Positions 1 to 12,203 of a DNA stretch of 64,000 nt are shown piece by piece. This stretch comes from Colletes latitarsis (taxonomy: Eukaryota > Arthropoda > Insecta > Hymenoptera > Colletidae): positions 26,936,479 to 27,000,478 of the forward strand of contig NC_135147.1 of NCBI RefSeq assembly GCF_051014445.1, read 5' to 3'. Both the position numbers and the translations under genes were made by a program. The notes beneath the pieces were generated by a model. The model made no database searches, was not told the origin of the DNA, and worked only from the letters and a program-made list of their open reading frames with translations. The stretch's first letter is position 1, and every line of letters starts with the position of its first letter.

Positions 1-1262
1 GGATTGGGCAAGATTGTCCACCATCGAATACTTGATGTGCCCCGGCCTCTTGCTCTCCTCCTTCGGACCATCGACCAGCCCGTGGCTCTCCTCGTTTCTC
101 CAAAGACTTCTCGTCTTTTTCCCTTTTTTCTTGTTCTCGATGAACACTTCCAGGCCCCCTTCCAAGCTCGTCGGAGACGTACCCGGTCCGATCTTCTCCC
201 CACCGTTCGCCTCGGGACTCCCCGACTTCTCGGGGTGTTTGCTCCTCGATGTTGTCCCTCCTTCTTTCTCTATGCGCACGATCTCGACGTGGTACGGCTC
301 TCTGCCTTCGTCTTTGTCCTCCGTCTCGTAGACCGTAGGTTCGGATAGCTTCTCCGATGGTGTCCGTTTCGAAGCGTCGCGCGACGAAGTTTGGCTGTTG
401 AACTGCAGCACCTGCAGCGCCTCTTGCGCCAACTTTGACAACTGGCCACTTTTGTCGGAATCTAGAAAGACGAACAGGAAGTTCTCGAACTTCGCGTCCA
501 CGTTGTAGTTGCCGGTTTGTTGTTGATCGTATTTGGTTGGCGCGGCGTCACCGCGCGAGATGAATAATCCAAACAGAATGCCTGCGTCGTAGAAAACCAT
601 ATGTTAGTCAAACTTTAAATGCCATCGATATTTTCGGTATTAACCCCTTTGCTCTTAGAACGATCAGGACTCAAGTTCGTGCTGAAGTGACAGCAGTGAA
701 GCTACGAACTTATTCAAAGTACTATTATAAGACGAAGGCATCGATGTTACGAAAAAAGTAACGTAGAAAGTGTATCGAAAGTATAAGACTGGTGACTTCG
801 TCTTCGAAACGCTGACATTTTGATCGTTTAATTACCGTGTAATTAGAGTGCAATTACATGCAATTGTATCATGAAAAATTACATTCTGCCCCAGAACTCT
901 GAGTTCCAACTACAGCAAATGTGTTTTTTTAGGTTCAACGGGGGAATGCCGAAATCACATCGAACGTGTGAGGGTACTTTATTATCAGATTAAAAAAATG
1001 TACTCAACGTGGTATGTACCAACGACGAAGCAAATTAGCCAATGTTACGAGTAATGTTCCAAGAATAAACTGTTTTTTATATCCAGACCAGAATATCCCG
1101 ATACATGTCGCCCGCGTTACCGAAGACGAAACTCACAACGGCGGAGAAGGGTCATCGAACCTCGACAAAAGGACCACACGTCGATCCCGATCACGTTCGT
1201 TGGATCGATGGAAGATTTGCTCTACCTGGCAGCAGAAGAAGTCGCGCGTCGTAGGGTACCAT
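1..1262 (-). CDS. secreted protein of unknown family, paralog 1 (3' end beyond window)
   Basis: I do not recognise this family. Two minus-strand exons join in phase. Exon 1 (1262-1226) runs from ATG through MVPYDARLLLLP and ends CCAG|GTAGAG. Exon 2 (581-1) follows an acceptor GACGCAG that has a TGACTAAC branch-like sequence upstream. Joining completes a Gly codon and yields a signal peptide, MVPYDARLLLLPGILFGLFI, cleaved near SRGDA/APTKYDQQQTG. The mature part starts PTKYDQQQTGNYNV, then becomes charged and low-complexity (Glu/Lys/Ser/Thr). It is still open at base 1, so the C-terminus is missing. The PTxYDQxQTGxxNV block is shared with the gene at 2492-4449, which suggests tandem duplication. 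An alternative start at 600 (MVFYDAGILFGLF) would also make a signal peptide without exon 1. The secreted nature is well supported; the function is unknown. Confidence 0.65.
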
Positions 1263-2247
1263 CTTGAAGCTGGATCCGCTCGGATCGGCCGAGCTGAACG
1301 AAGTCTGATCCTCGACTGTGGGAGATCCGTTCGCCTCCTTGGCAGCTTCGGGACACGCCGCCACTCGTATATAGATCGAGGGAAGCACATCACCGGCTGG
1401 AGAGGGTAACAAACGCTTCTCGTCCGACTGGACGATCGAGAGGTGCTAGCCACCCGACAACAACGGGTTGCGTAATTGCCCGATATATTTTTACTCGTTT
1501 CCCCGAACATGGAACGCTGGAGAGGAGAGAGAATCTCTTCGAGCAGGCCTTCCCAGGATCGCGCGCCGCTTGTATCTAGAAAGCACAATCGTCTAGATCC
1601 GTGGGACCTTTCAGGATCGCTCGTTCACTCGGATCGAGATTGATCCGCACAGGGAGGACCATACGCGGGGAAACGCGCGCTTTTTAATGCATCCTACGAC
1701 CATCAATTTCCAAACAAATATCTCTTATTGTCTATCATTTTGTCTCGAACGTTAGGGTAGCCATTTTATAAAGTTTGAAACGCAATTTAATATTTGCTTC
1801 GCTCTAATCAATAGAACACTGATAGTAGTATAGACTCGAGATCTTGAACTTAACAGGCGTAAAAGTGGTGCGTGTTTCCTTATCTTTAGAGATCTGTTTA
1901 CTTTCTATAGCACTCGAGCTGATCTCGGAGTACCGGGCTCGCGTAAATCTTCTTTTTCATTCGAAATTTAATAAAATTCCTTCCGCATCGATAACTCTTG
2001 TTACGACGATTGTGATTGCTCCGATATCATTGTATAGGTGTTCAGTTTAACGAGCATTTTCGAAGTTGATTATAATAATATTAATTAGAAATTCTTCCAC
2101 GTACCATTTTAATCGCTCTGGCAAGAATAGATGTACTTCAGCATTCGTAGTTTCTGTGTGATAATTTAAACGAAGGACTATCGAAAAGAATAATGCCCTC
2201 CAGGTATTTAAAGAAAATAGATCGAGTAAACAATGTAACTTATAAAC

Positions 2248-2253
2248 TTTATT
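2248..2253 (-). terminator. polyadenylation signal of the gene at 2492-4449
   Basis: TTTATT on the plus strand reads AATAAA on the minus strand, about 240 bases beyond the TGA at 2492 and before the next exon of the paralog. Position and orientation fit the 3' end of that gene. Confidence 0.5.
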
Positions 2254-2491
2254 GTAACTGTTATAAGTTCGCCGGAATACACGGTCGCCGTTCCTTATAT
2301 ATTATGTACAATAATAATTACTTCGTATGAGATCGAACGCGAGAGTACGGTACAATAGAAATGCAGGATGAAGCAATGAAACGGCGCGCGCATACGTAAC
2401 TCGACCTATGTTAACGAAGGACGGAAATTCGTCTTGTACTGATGCACACGATTCCGTGTAGTCCGCTTGCGAATAACATTCATGGCACGTT

Positions 2492-4449
2492 TCAGTCCGA
2501 GTGCATCCAATGAACTTCTTCCTGCGCCAGATTCTTCGCGTTGCGCGCCAGGTCGTCCAACAGTTTCGGTGCTAGTCTCATCGCCAAACTGCAAAAGAAA
2601 GAACCAAAAACTTTTACCAAATTGCCAACCGCATACTTTCCATAAACTGCACGCAATAACATGCTTTGAGCTTCCGTAACTCTTGCAATTAACAGCGACT
2701 ATAAAGTTAGATTAGATCGGATCATCAAATATTTCTGTTTTGTTAACAAACGTTAAAGTTAGATTCTAAGTGCCTTCTCTTGGGTGTAAGGTTGGGTCGA
2801 GCAGCGCTATTTTAAAACTAATGCTCACGGTATGAACGACAGTCGACGATGACTCGATCGACGACAACGACCCTTTCCATCCGGTGAGTATCCAGATCTG
2901 CAACGTCTTTTGGTTAGTCTCTTCGTCGGGTTGTCGGTGGACGATCCTCCGGCGTTCTGTTCCGCAGGCTCGTCGTCCTCGAACGTGTTTCTAGTTTTGT
3001 CGTTGACCCTGGCCTTGACCGTGACGTTCTCGTTGATCGAATCTTCCGGCTTCTCGGTCAACGACACCGCCGTGATGTTTGGTTCCTCAGCGTCCACCGG
3101 CGGAGGGACTTTGACATCGTCGACGGTAGAATTTGCGATTAAAAATTCGTTGTTTTCGGCGACGACAGTTGAATTTTGAACGGAATCGGACGTCCCTGAG
3201 GGATCAGCCTCCTCGGTTACCGAAGGGGATACCTGAGTAGTGGACTCGGACGTCGTGGAACTGGTGGTGGGCTTGACGGTCGGTTTCACCGTGAAATCGG
3301 CGTAATCGTAGAAGTAATCATACTCCTGCAACCCAGAATCGTGATAAGTGTCAACATAAAAAAGCTTCAATAGAAGTAAAAAATATTTTCAACTCGATTA
3401 TCTGTTTAATTATGCATTTAACTATACCAGGGAAAAATTTTAATGGGAGATTCTAGAGGCCAAAATAAGACGAAAATCAAGAATATAAATTTCTTGACTG
3501 AGGCTTTGTTAAAAAGTTATTAACAATTAAATTCAAGAATTTCAAATCGTTCTGAAAAAATTATTTTTAGTTGGAGGGGTCAATTACAATCATTTTTGGT
3601 CATTACACATACCCCCAAAATCCTACGCATTTTCGAAAAAAAAATTCCTCACCGAAAATCTAATTAGGTGCCTTTTTTCGACGAAAAAAAATAATTTCAA
3701 ATCATTCTAAAAAAATTATTTTTAGTTGCAGGGATCAATTGCAATCATTTTTGGTGAATAGACATACCCCCGAAATCCAACGCGTTTTCGAGAAAAAAAT
3801 TCGAATAGTTAGACAAATTTTTCAAGAAAATTGAAAAGTTTCGAATCGTTCTAAAAAAATTATTTCTAGTTGAAGGGGTCAATTACAATCATTTTTGGTG
3901 AATAGACATACCCCCGAATTCCTGCGCATTTTCGAGAAAAAAATTCAGAACCGGTGGAACTTTAAACGTTAATAACTTTTTAACGAAGCCTCCATCGACA
4001 AATTGGTATTCTTGATTTTCGTCTTATTTTGGCCTCTAGAATCCCCCATTAAAATTTTTCCCACGGGTGTCTGAACACCGTGTATGTTTGGGTGGTCATA
4101 GGCGTAACGATTAATTTTCCAAAATGTCACTGAAATATGTACAGTAGGAGAAACGTTACGACGTTCCAACGACAGAGATAACAGTTAACGAGAATAATAG
4201 TTTTCGTTATCGCTTTATCAGGTCTTATCAATCTACTTAACAATAGCATGCAAACGGCGGACGATCAGTCAGTTGCGTTACCGTGTAATCGTCGAGCAAT
4301 TCCGTGTCCAACAGCGCCAGGACTTGCACGTCCTTCAGGTGAACCTGGACGTTCAGGTCGCCCGTCTGTCGTTGATCGTAACTCGTCGGCAATGAGAGGC
4401 AAATCGCCGTGTAATAAACCACGATTAGGAGAACGTAACGCGGTACCAT
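2492..4449 (-). CDS. secreted protein of unknown family, paralog 2 (3 exons, complete)
   Basis: Not a family I can name. Exons on the minus strand: 4449-4282, 3325-2829 and 2588-2492 (TGA), predicting 253 residues. The start sits in GCCACCATGG, a near-ideal Kozak context. The N-terminus is a signal peptide (MVPRYVLLIVVYYTAICLSL) followed by PTSYDQRQTGDLNVQ, shared with the neighbouring paralog. Exon 2 encodes a Tyr/Asp block (EYDYFYDYADF), a long Ser/Thr/Pro/Val stretch like a mucin-type O-glycosylated linker, and a basic CRSGYSPDGKGRC segment. Exon 3, after a TTCTTTCTTTTGCAG acceptor, encodes an amphipathic helix (LAPKLLDDLARNAKNLAQEE). Donors are ACG|GTAACG and ACC|GTGAGC; phases 0 and 2 match. 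Intron 1 hosts a repeat element at 3427-4084. The whole suggests an extracellular or cuticle/haemolymph protein, but that is inference. Confidence 0.72.
3427..4084. mobile_element. inverted-terminus repeat element, copy 1 (in an intron)
   Basis: The left end (GGGAAAAATTTTAATGGGAG, then AGGCCAAAATAAGACGAAAA) reappears reverse-complemented at 4010-4065, giving terminal inverted repeats of roughly 100 bp. The interior carries about three copies of a unit of some 145 bp containing CATTTTTGGTGAATAGACAT and ATACCCCCGAAATCC. There is no coding capacity, so it is MITE-like. The left tip is truncated relative to the copies at 10951 and 43599, which begin CAGGGTGT or similar. It lies wholly inside intron 1 of the secreted-protein gene. 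Confidence 0.7.
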
Positions 4450-6080
4450 GGTGGCCGGTACCAAGCACCTTACGAGACGAGAGGTTGGAAAAATACGCGA
4501 GGATCGTCGACAGGACTCGGACTGATGAGCGGGTCCGTGTGAGAGGCATCGTAACCCGATGGGTCTTCCTTGATATAGTGGTCAGTACGCCCGGGAAACC
4601 GGTATTCTTTCTCGACAAACGGTCACAGGAGCCTCGAGCATGCTGCCCGGACATTGGCCCCGCGTATACCGATATACAGAACGCGTGCACACGTTTCCCC
4701 ATCGCGCCCGCCCGATTCTGATTTAAATGTTAAAACGCCCAGACCTGGCGTGTTCACCTACGCGAGAATAATTCGGATGAACCGTGAGAACGATTTATCT
4801 CGCATCGAACGTTGGGAGCCACTTTGACCGTGGAACTCTATCTTTAGACACTAGCTTTGCACAAGATTTTGCTCTTCGAAGCTTTATGGCTCAGTCTTAG
4901 GCATCGAGCTTTGAAAGCTCGGATACGAGACTCGAATAAATATATGATAAATGTTCAACCGCGAAGGTTGAGTCTTCGAAGCTCGAAAAAGAACTATCTT
5001 TAGTTTATCACTCTGCTCTTCGATCTAAGAAAATTTTCAAGCAGATTGTCGTACGATGCTTTTTTACAAGTCACAGCGGTTTAAAGATTGACCATTTTTC
5101 GTTCGATATTTTTTAACCTCTTAAGTTTGTTCGTGAGTGTACAAAACTCGAGTTACCGAAGGTTTAATGAAACCAAAGAATTTTACTGTTTCTAAATGTT
5201 ATTTATAGAGTACATATGTACATTGTAGCGGTAGATTTCAAAGCAAGGTGATAATGACGCCCCTCCCTCTAAAATATTCGATACACACTGTACAAACTTA
5301 CTGCGACTGTACCTAGCGTGACAAAGTGTGTAAAAATATGCGAAAACACCCTTCTGCGTGTCAATTTGAAAACATTCCATTGTAGAGAAGCGATTGCTTT
5401 TGTTTATGCATTCCACGACGAGAAATACCATCGATACTTCCGTTACCGAACGAGAAGTTGATTCTTAAGTTTATATTAGCCTCTAGTGTTTTATATTATT
5501 TATTTCATATTTAAAAGAATTTCGTAAGATAAACGTAGACACGAAGATTCTTAAGTTTCTTAAATAGTAATATTTCAGTGGTAATACGGTTCACATAACT
5601 GCATGCAACCATGAGATGCGCCGTGAAAACATTCTCTGGTCGTCATTACGAAACTGCTTAGAATAATCGTGTTTCACGAACGCGGTTATTTTTCTACGAA
5701 TCGTTGACACACGAATGACCACACCAATGCAACGATCGTGATTATGCAAGATCAACATCCTCGATGTTGTGATTTACGATCCTCATTTTTTTCTTTTTTA
5801 TCATGCACATTTCGTCCGTAAATATCAGAGAAATGATTATTCAACTGTCGAGGCAGCGATCTTGAACGGAGTGGCGATGACATTAATGACGACTCGGTGA
5901 AATGTCATGTGCCGTGTGTGCGCGCGATCGAGGAAATTCATCGTGTCGTTTTCCTAATTCAGTGCTCGGTACCGTGTCCGAAAGGAACACGCGCATAATT
6001 TTCGCCAGCCACGGGAAGAAACTTGCGTCAACCTTTGAAACATTATCACCACGTACGAACACCACGTCGCGTCGTTTATC
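4450..6080. other. divergent intergenic region
   Basis: AT-rich spacer between the minus-strand secreted-protein gene and plus-strand AKAP10, presumably holding both promoters. I see no convincing ORF, RNA gene or transposon end in it. The open frames on the two strands at 4248-4702 cover exon 1 of the left gene and its upstream DNA and are shadows. Confidence 0.5.
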
Positions 6081-6119
6081 ATGTTTCGTTCTGACGTGAA
6101 CAATGTTTCCATTTTTTAA
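6081..6119 (+). promoter_or_regulatory. short upstream ORF overlapping the AKAP10 start
   Basis: ATG at 6081 opens a 12-codon frame (MFRSDVNNVSIF) that ends at TAA 6117-6119. It therefore overlaps the AKAP10 start codon at 6103 in another frame. If it lies in the mRNA leader it would reduce initiation at the main ATG. The transcription start is not known. Confidence 0.4.
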
Positions 6120-8803
6120 AAAGACTGGTAAATATTTGTCGCTCGTTTCTTGCGTGGTCCATCGATATTTCGCGAAAGAGAGGGATTCTTGTTGATTGCG
6201 TCGTATCTAACCTAAAGACGAAAATATTTATCCATCTGACACTTGAAACTTCGAGCACCCATGCTCGTTGACGCGAACGATACAATCAACGAGAATCGAA
6301 TAATTTTCACGGTTTATAATATTCGACGATACGCGTCACGTAACCGGATATTGAGAATAATTGTTGGTGATTTTAGGGCAAAGAGACAGGCCCAGATCTT
6401 TGCAAACATCTCCTACAAAGCCTACAAGTTCTGGGACATCGTTCGGAGATGTATTCAATGGCGGTTCGTCCGTCCAAACATCAACAGGTACAGTGTGCAG
6501 CCTTGAGGAAGAAGAGGAAAATGAGACATTTAATGGGGAGACAACAGAAACGTGTTCGTTTAGCTCTCAGCTCTCTAAAACGCTTCCACAAATACTCGCG
6601 GACAAAGGTGCTCTCGGTTACTTTATTCAGTTCATGGAGACACGAAACAGTATAGCACTTATTAAGTTTTGGCTCGAGGTGGAATGTTTGTGCAGTTCGA
6701 TCGATATGCAAGAAGTTAATAGAAAGAACGTCGAACCTTCGAATTGCACAGAAAATTCTAATAGGCTTTCCAATTCTATGGACAATGAACATTTTCATTC
6801 CGAGATGACGCAGGATGCTACGAACGATCGTGAAACTAAAAATACATTGTTCAACGAATATGTAAATAGTAACAATACAAAATCAAATTGCAACGACATG
6901 CCAAAGACTAGTCAAACGATAAGCAGAATACGACAATCAAATCACAATTGCAAGAGACGCGACGTGACAACCACTAAGCAGGATGCTTTAAGAATCTACA
7001 AGAAATATATTGCTAAAGATGCTTTGGGTACAAATCAAATCCCTGAAGATTTAAAGGCAGACATGGAGGGAGCTTTCACTTGCGAAAACATTCAGTCTAT
7101 GTTGCAGTGCCTGTCATCTGTTCAAACAATAGTATACGTACTATTAGAAAACGAGTAAGTATGAAAGAGCTGCTTAGAAATACTTGGCTTCCTTTGAAGA
7201 GTATAGAAATTCTAATATAGGTCCTTTTCAGATACATCAACGACTTTTTAAGAAGTGAATTTAACTGCAAACATCAAATCGATGTTCTTACCAGTGGCAA
7301 TGTACAGTTAACAGATATATTGTATAACGAAACCGCATTCTTTTATTTCATGGAGGTAATAATTCTGTTTGCACACTTACCAGTATCTTAATTCTCGCCA
7401 ATTAAGTCTATGGTCTTCCAGTTTTTGGAACTTGAAAATAAGCGAGAATTACTGGACTTCTGGATGTCTGCCATTAATTACAAACAGAACTTATTGGAAA
7501 AGAAGGATGCTACGGATCCCGAGGAAGCGCAAACCGATGCTCTGATTATTTATGACAAGTATTTTCTGCTTTATCAATTTTTTATTTCTATCTTTTCAAC
7601 GACATTCCATTAAAAAACAATTACTAATGTTCGTTATTCTTACAGGTATTTTAGTTTGCAAGCAACAATGCCGCTTGGTTTTAGCAATAAAATTCGTTTC
7701 CAAGTGGAACAAAATATTTGTCATGAAGATGGAGAGGGACCACGATCTGACTGTTTCGATAAGCCATGTAAAATTGTATACAATTTCTTGAACAAGGTAA
7801 AATGACACTCCAATGCTACGGACGACATTAGTATATCTTTGCAATTGATATCAAAAACCAACAATGATAAAACTTAACATCACCGTGTTCAGATTACATT
7901 ATTTTTTTTTCCAGCATTATCTACCTACGTTCTTATCGTCACAGCTATATTACAAATACTTATCTGAGTTGATCAATACTATACAAAGCAGTCCATGTTC
8001 AAGTTTACATCCTAGGATAAAAAGAGCAGGTTTGTGTATTAGTTTTTATAGGTTTTTCATTATTAGTCGCGACTATGATATCAACAAAATGATCTGACAC
8101 GAGTTCTCTCAATAATTTAGGTTCCGACTGTAGTAGCGAGGTGAGTTCTGTTAGTATTAATATGCAAAGTACCCTGCAGGCAGGGAGCGAAGGACATAAA
8201 TCGGTCAATAATAAAACCAATATCAGCGGTGGTATGGACATTGATACTAGACAACTTTATGATCCGGATTCCTTATGGAGACGTAATAAATATAGGTAAC
8301 TGTTTAATTTTAAAGTGTTTTGTAGTGAAAATTATTTCAATGTACGTTTCTTCGTTCGCTTTTCAGTTTGAGCGTTGGTTATATCGATAATTTAGGCAGA
8401 TTCGTTACGGAAATAGAACCAGATCCTCAGAGAAAATCTGGTAAGTCGTTCACGATACGCTTCTAGAATATTTCAATGGAATCGAAATAATTGTACGTAA
8501 AATAATTTTAGAGTCTCGATTAACGCGTGTTGTGAAAAGGCTTGTAAATATGGAGCAAGATAAGGTGAGTTCGTGTCATGTTTATTTGAAGCGTTTATGT
8601 ATCAATGCCTTTTGCAGAGATAATCTATTTTGCATGGACATAGATAAATCCACAGTTTTATTGAATATTTTTAGTCGACTTAGTTTCAAATCATAACGTG
8701 TCGGTATACTTAGGCTAAAGAAGAGTTAGCGTGGAAGATCGCTGAGATGATCATCCGCGAAATCACCACTTTGACTTTAGGAGCTTCGAATTTCTCATCT
8801 TGA
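6103..8803 (+). CDS. AKAP10: A-kinase anchor protein 10 (D-AKAP2), dual RGS domains and PKA-anchoring helix
   Basis: Ten exons: 6103-6127, 6377-7154, 7232-7355, 7422-7558, 7646-7796, 7915-8029, 8121-8295, 8367-8440, 8512-8564, 8714-8803. They predict 573 residues (human about 660). The N-terminus MFPFFKKTG resembles the vertebrate MSFFRRK start. RGS domain 1 begins at SKTLPQILADKGALGYFIQF and is split by a long low-complexity insert, as in the family. RGS domain 2 holds FWMSAINYKQNLLEKK, IIYDKYFSLQATMPLGF and HYLPTFLSSQLYYKYLSELI. The C-terminal EELAWKIAEMIIREITTL is the amphipathic helix that docks PKA regulatory subunits. The protein tethers PKA to membranes and endosomes and binds Rab GTPases in vertebrates. 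It lacks the vertebrate C-terminal TKL tail, ending NFSS. Splice phases agree throughout. The Drosophila counterpart is, from memory, pkaap. Confidence 0.93.
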
Positions 8804-10950
8804 TGGCAGACTCTACGCACGATGACATCGATTTACTTTCTATGTATAATATACTTCGCACTTTAAATGCTTAAAGGTAAATATCTTTTTTTTTTAATAT
8901 AATTTTTTTAAACGCGTACGGACCGATATCGCATATTTTGCCAAAGTGCCAAATCAAATAAGAATGAAACGAAATATTTTATTACATTTAAGAACGAAAT
9001 TTGATAATCGGTATAAACTTAACGCCTATACCTACTCGTAAATTATCGTACTTTTATTACGAATATTTTTTGCGTCTCTTTTTATAACGTGCGACCCACG
9101 CATTTAAAGTTGAGTCTATTATAAGATTACAATTGTGATCAACGTAGAATTAATAAGTAAGAATGTATAAATTTTCTACATTCGAAACAGACGTTTCTTA
9201 AGATCGATTTTTAATTGCAAAATCGTTTGGTATTATTCAGTTATTCTTCGTTGGCTGCCTGATAATTTATGAAATATCGCTATAAATATAACGTTCTTTT
9301 GCTCATTAAAGGCACAATAACGAACTGTATGAACGAAAATAATAATTTTAAGTTTTTGTTAAATTCGTGAGATTATAAATAGATTTGTCTTTGTTATAAG
9401 ATACGATTGTACTATTTTTTTTTTCTGTTTACGGCGATGATATTAAGGTATGTAGAACATATTGCTTCGTATTCAGTATGCTGTGTTACTTTTCTAATAG
9501 CTAAACTGCCAAGTACTTGTATAGTTCAATAAGTTTTACGCTTTGCCTTCTAACATTTTTGAAGAAAACGTTTCTTAACAGACAAAAAAAAAAAGACTTG
9601 GATATATATATTTTACGTGTGACGAGTATAGGGTTTACGACATATCGCGACGGAACGTGATTAGAATATTAACAAACGAAGTGCACTTTAGCTGTATTAG
9701 AAACGATTGAGCTTCCGACGAAACCGTAAATATTCGTAATATAAATTTCGCAATAACGTTCTGTTCATTTTGCACAAATCGTCTGCGATAATCTTGCATC
9801 GTATGTCCCACTTGGCAGTGTTTATTGTAATTTACTATACAGAATGATGAAATGACATAAAACGAATATCCATTTCGTAAGTATATAGTAAATGAATCTT
9901 TATATACAATCAGTCGTATATAGTTAGATAAAAATCGTAAATACTGTTAGATAAAAGAATTTAGCTTTACGTAAAGATTATTTTATTAAAATCGAATCTA
10001 TTTTTAAAAAAGAAACGAATGGTCGTAGTGTGCTGAGAGTACGATTTAGGTAATAATGTGTAAGTGTAGTTCCGTATATTAATGTTAAAAGTGTTAGTCG
10101 ATGAAGTTTAATGGTGCACGCTGGTTCCTTCTTGCGTAAATGCGAAAGAACTTGTTGGTAACAAGTTATACAGTATTTTAGTGATCTGTTCGCGTAAAAT
10201 GTTTTACATACACTGTACATTTTTCTTGTACTTTCCATTCGAGTTTAACTTGTAATAAGTAAGAAGTCTGGATCATATTGTATAGTCTTCGTATTTAAAT
10301 ATATCATTTGGTGCTAACATAGAAAGATTCGCTGTCCAGGAAAAAAGAAATAGTCTTCGCGCTCCTTATAAGACGTACACGAGTCGTTAAAAATGCGAAT
10401 TGTTTGTTAATAGCGATGTACATAAGAAATTTTTTTATTACGAGGAGGGAATCTTGTACGAATAAAAATAATTTGTTAATCAAAAGAATCGAGATATTTG
10501 AAGATTCTACATGCACTATTAACTGGGATATATTTTTCGAGCTGCCTCTTTAACAACCATAGTGATCGATATGAAATATCAATCCCATTTTATATTTCAT
10601 AAACTCACGAAAGTTTTATTGTTTTATGTTGAACATTTGTGATTCATTAATTGTAAAATCGCAGTGTAAGAAACATTAGATGTACAAAAAAAATTTACAT
10701 CGACTAAATAATAGTACTGTATATGTGTTCTTATATATGTACAAAATAAAATCTCTTGTATTTATAACAATTAACATGCTCACAGAGAAAAGCACCTCGA
10801 GTTAGAACAACGAATACTTTTTGCGTAAAGCCCTTTACGACGTATTGATCTCTTTCGAAGAATCCGTTTCGGGATGCAAACATTAGTGACAACTAATGCA
10901 CCACAACTCATAAAATATTTAAAAAATCGATTACTCTATATATATATATA
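8804..10950 (+). other. probable AKAP10 3' untranslated region
   Basis: About 2.1 kb of very AT-rich sequence with no ORF worth keeping. The clearest AATAAA is at 10745-10750, just before the repeat element starting at 10951. The stretch could be one long 3' UTR ending near 10.77 kb. Shorter isoforms are possible, and I did not see a better early signal. Confidence 0.4.
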
Positions 10951-11929
10951 CAGGGTGTCCGGTCTGGGAAAAATTTTAATGGGAGATTCTAGAGGCCAAA
11001 ATAAGACGAAAATCAAGAATATCAATTTGTTGTTGGAGGCTTCGTTAGAAAGTTATTAATGTTTAAAGTTCCGCTCTTCCTGAATTTTTTTCTCGAAAAT
11101 GGTTAGGATTTCGAGGTTATGTCTATTGACCAAAAGTGATTATAATTGGTCTCTGCAACCGAAAATAATTTTTCCAAAACGATTTGAAATTTTTTTTTTC
11201 CGTCGAAAAATTTCACACCTTTCCGAATTTTTTTCTCGAAAACGCGTAGAATTTCGGGGGTATATCTATTCACCAAAAATGATTGTAATTGACCCCCGCA
11301 AGCGAAAATAATTTTTTCAAAACGATTTGAAACTTTCCAATTTCGTCGAAAAATTTAGGCACCTACCCCCTGTCGATTTTTCTTAAAAATTGGTTTTTGA
11401 TTTTTAGTAATTTCGTTTGACGTCCTACAGAAAAGTTGTTTAATACTTTTTTGTAGGTACCTATGAGCTCTACTTCAGAAAAAAGTTTCATTGAAATGTA
11501 TTCGCTATTATAGGAGTTATGGCTGTTTGAAAATTGGACCATTTTTATGGGGTTTTTCTCATTTTCCGGGGTCAAGGAACAACTTTTCCAATATTTTTAT
11601 AGTTGCTACATATTCTATACTAAAATACGCGGCGTTTGGCTTTTTGAACATTAAAATCGTCCAATCCGTTCGGAAGTTATGACATTTTAAAGATTCGCAT
11701 GGAATTTTCGGGCAACATTTCTGACCTGACATATTTTCGGTAAGGAATTTTTTTCTCGAAAATGGTTAGGAATTCGAGGGTATGTCTATTCACCAAAAAT
11801 GATTATAATTGGTCCCTGCAGCCGAAAATAATTTTTCCATACCAAATAATTGGTATTCTTGATTTTCGTCTTATTTTGACCTCTAGAATCCCCCATTCAA
11901 ATTTTTCCCAGAGGTGTTCGAACACCCTC
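10951..11929. mobile_element. inverted-terminus repeat element, copy 2 (full length)
   Basis: It begins CAGGGTGTCC after a (TA)n run and ends CACCCTC before TATATTTG. Inner terminal sequence GGGAAAAATTTTAATGGGAG on the left matches the inverted form at 11880-11910. The internal 145-bp-type units (ATTTCGGGGGTATATCTATT) are in the opposite orientation to copy 1. It carries an extra central block (about 11370-11720) absent from copies 1 and 3. No transposase is seen, so it is non-autonomous. A TA target duplication is possible but not resolvable inside the TA repeat. Confidence 0.7.
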
Positions 11930-12203
11930 TATATTTGTGTACGCTATCAATCATAAGTATCAAGACAATCGATCGAAATAATCGACTTAATGCTTATGAT
12001 CGACGGTGTACATCCAATGCCTATCTATATAAATATTAATTTTTAGCGTTGTTCTCGTCAAATGTGTTGTTCTCGTCATATTGAAACGAACTATTGAACA
12101 CACTATAAAAACACACCTCACGTTAAAAATTGTAGAAGGCAGTAGAAGGCACATACGTTGACAGTATTAATATGACTCGAACGAATGTTTCATATCACAG
12201 ACT
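11930..12203. other. spacer, probable GPR143 3' flank
   Basis: AT-rich sequence between the repeat element and the stop codon of the minus-strand receptor. It should hold that gene's 3' UTR. I see no canonical AATAAA on the minus strand here. Confidence 0.4.

Noticed and set aside
1133..1588. 151-residue minus-strand frame over exon 1 of the left gene
   Set aside because: A different frame from the signal-peptide exon, Arg/Ser-rich with no domain.
2406..2594. 62-residue minus-strand frame MQFGDETSTETV
   Set aside because: It is the wrong frame. The spliced frame entering at 2588 gives a clean amphipathic helix and a stop at 2492.
4447..4464. upstream TTG start for the secreted protein gene
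   Set aside because: TTG initiation is not expected here. The ATG at 4449 has an excellent Kozak context and begins the signal peptide directly.
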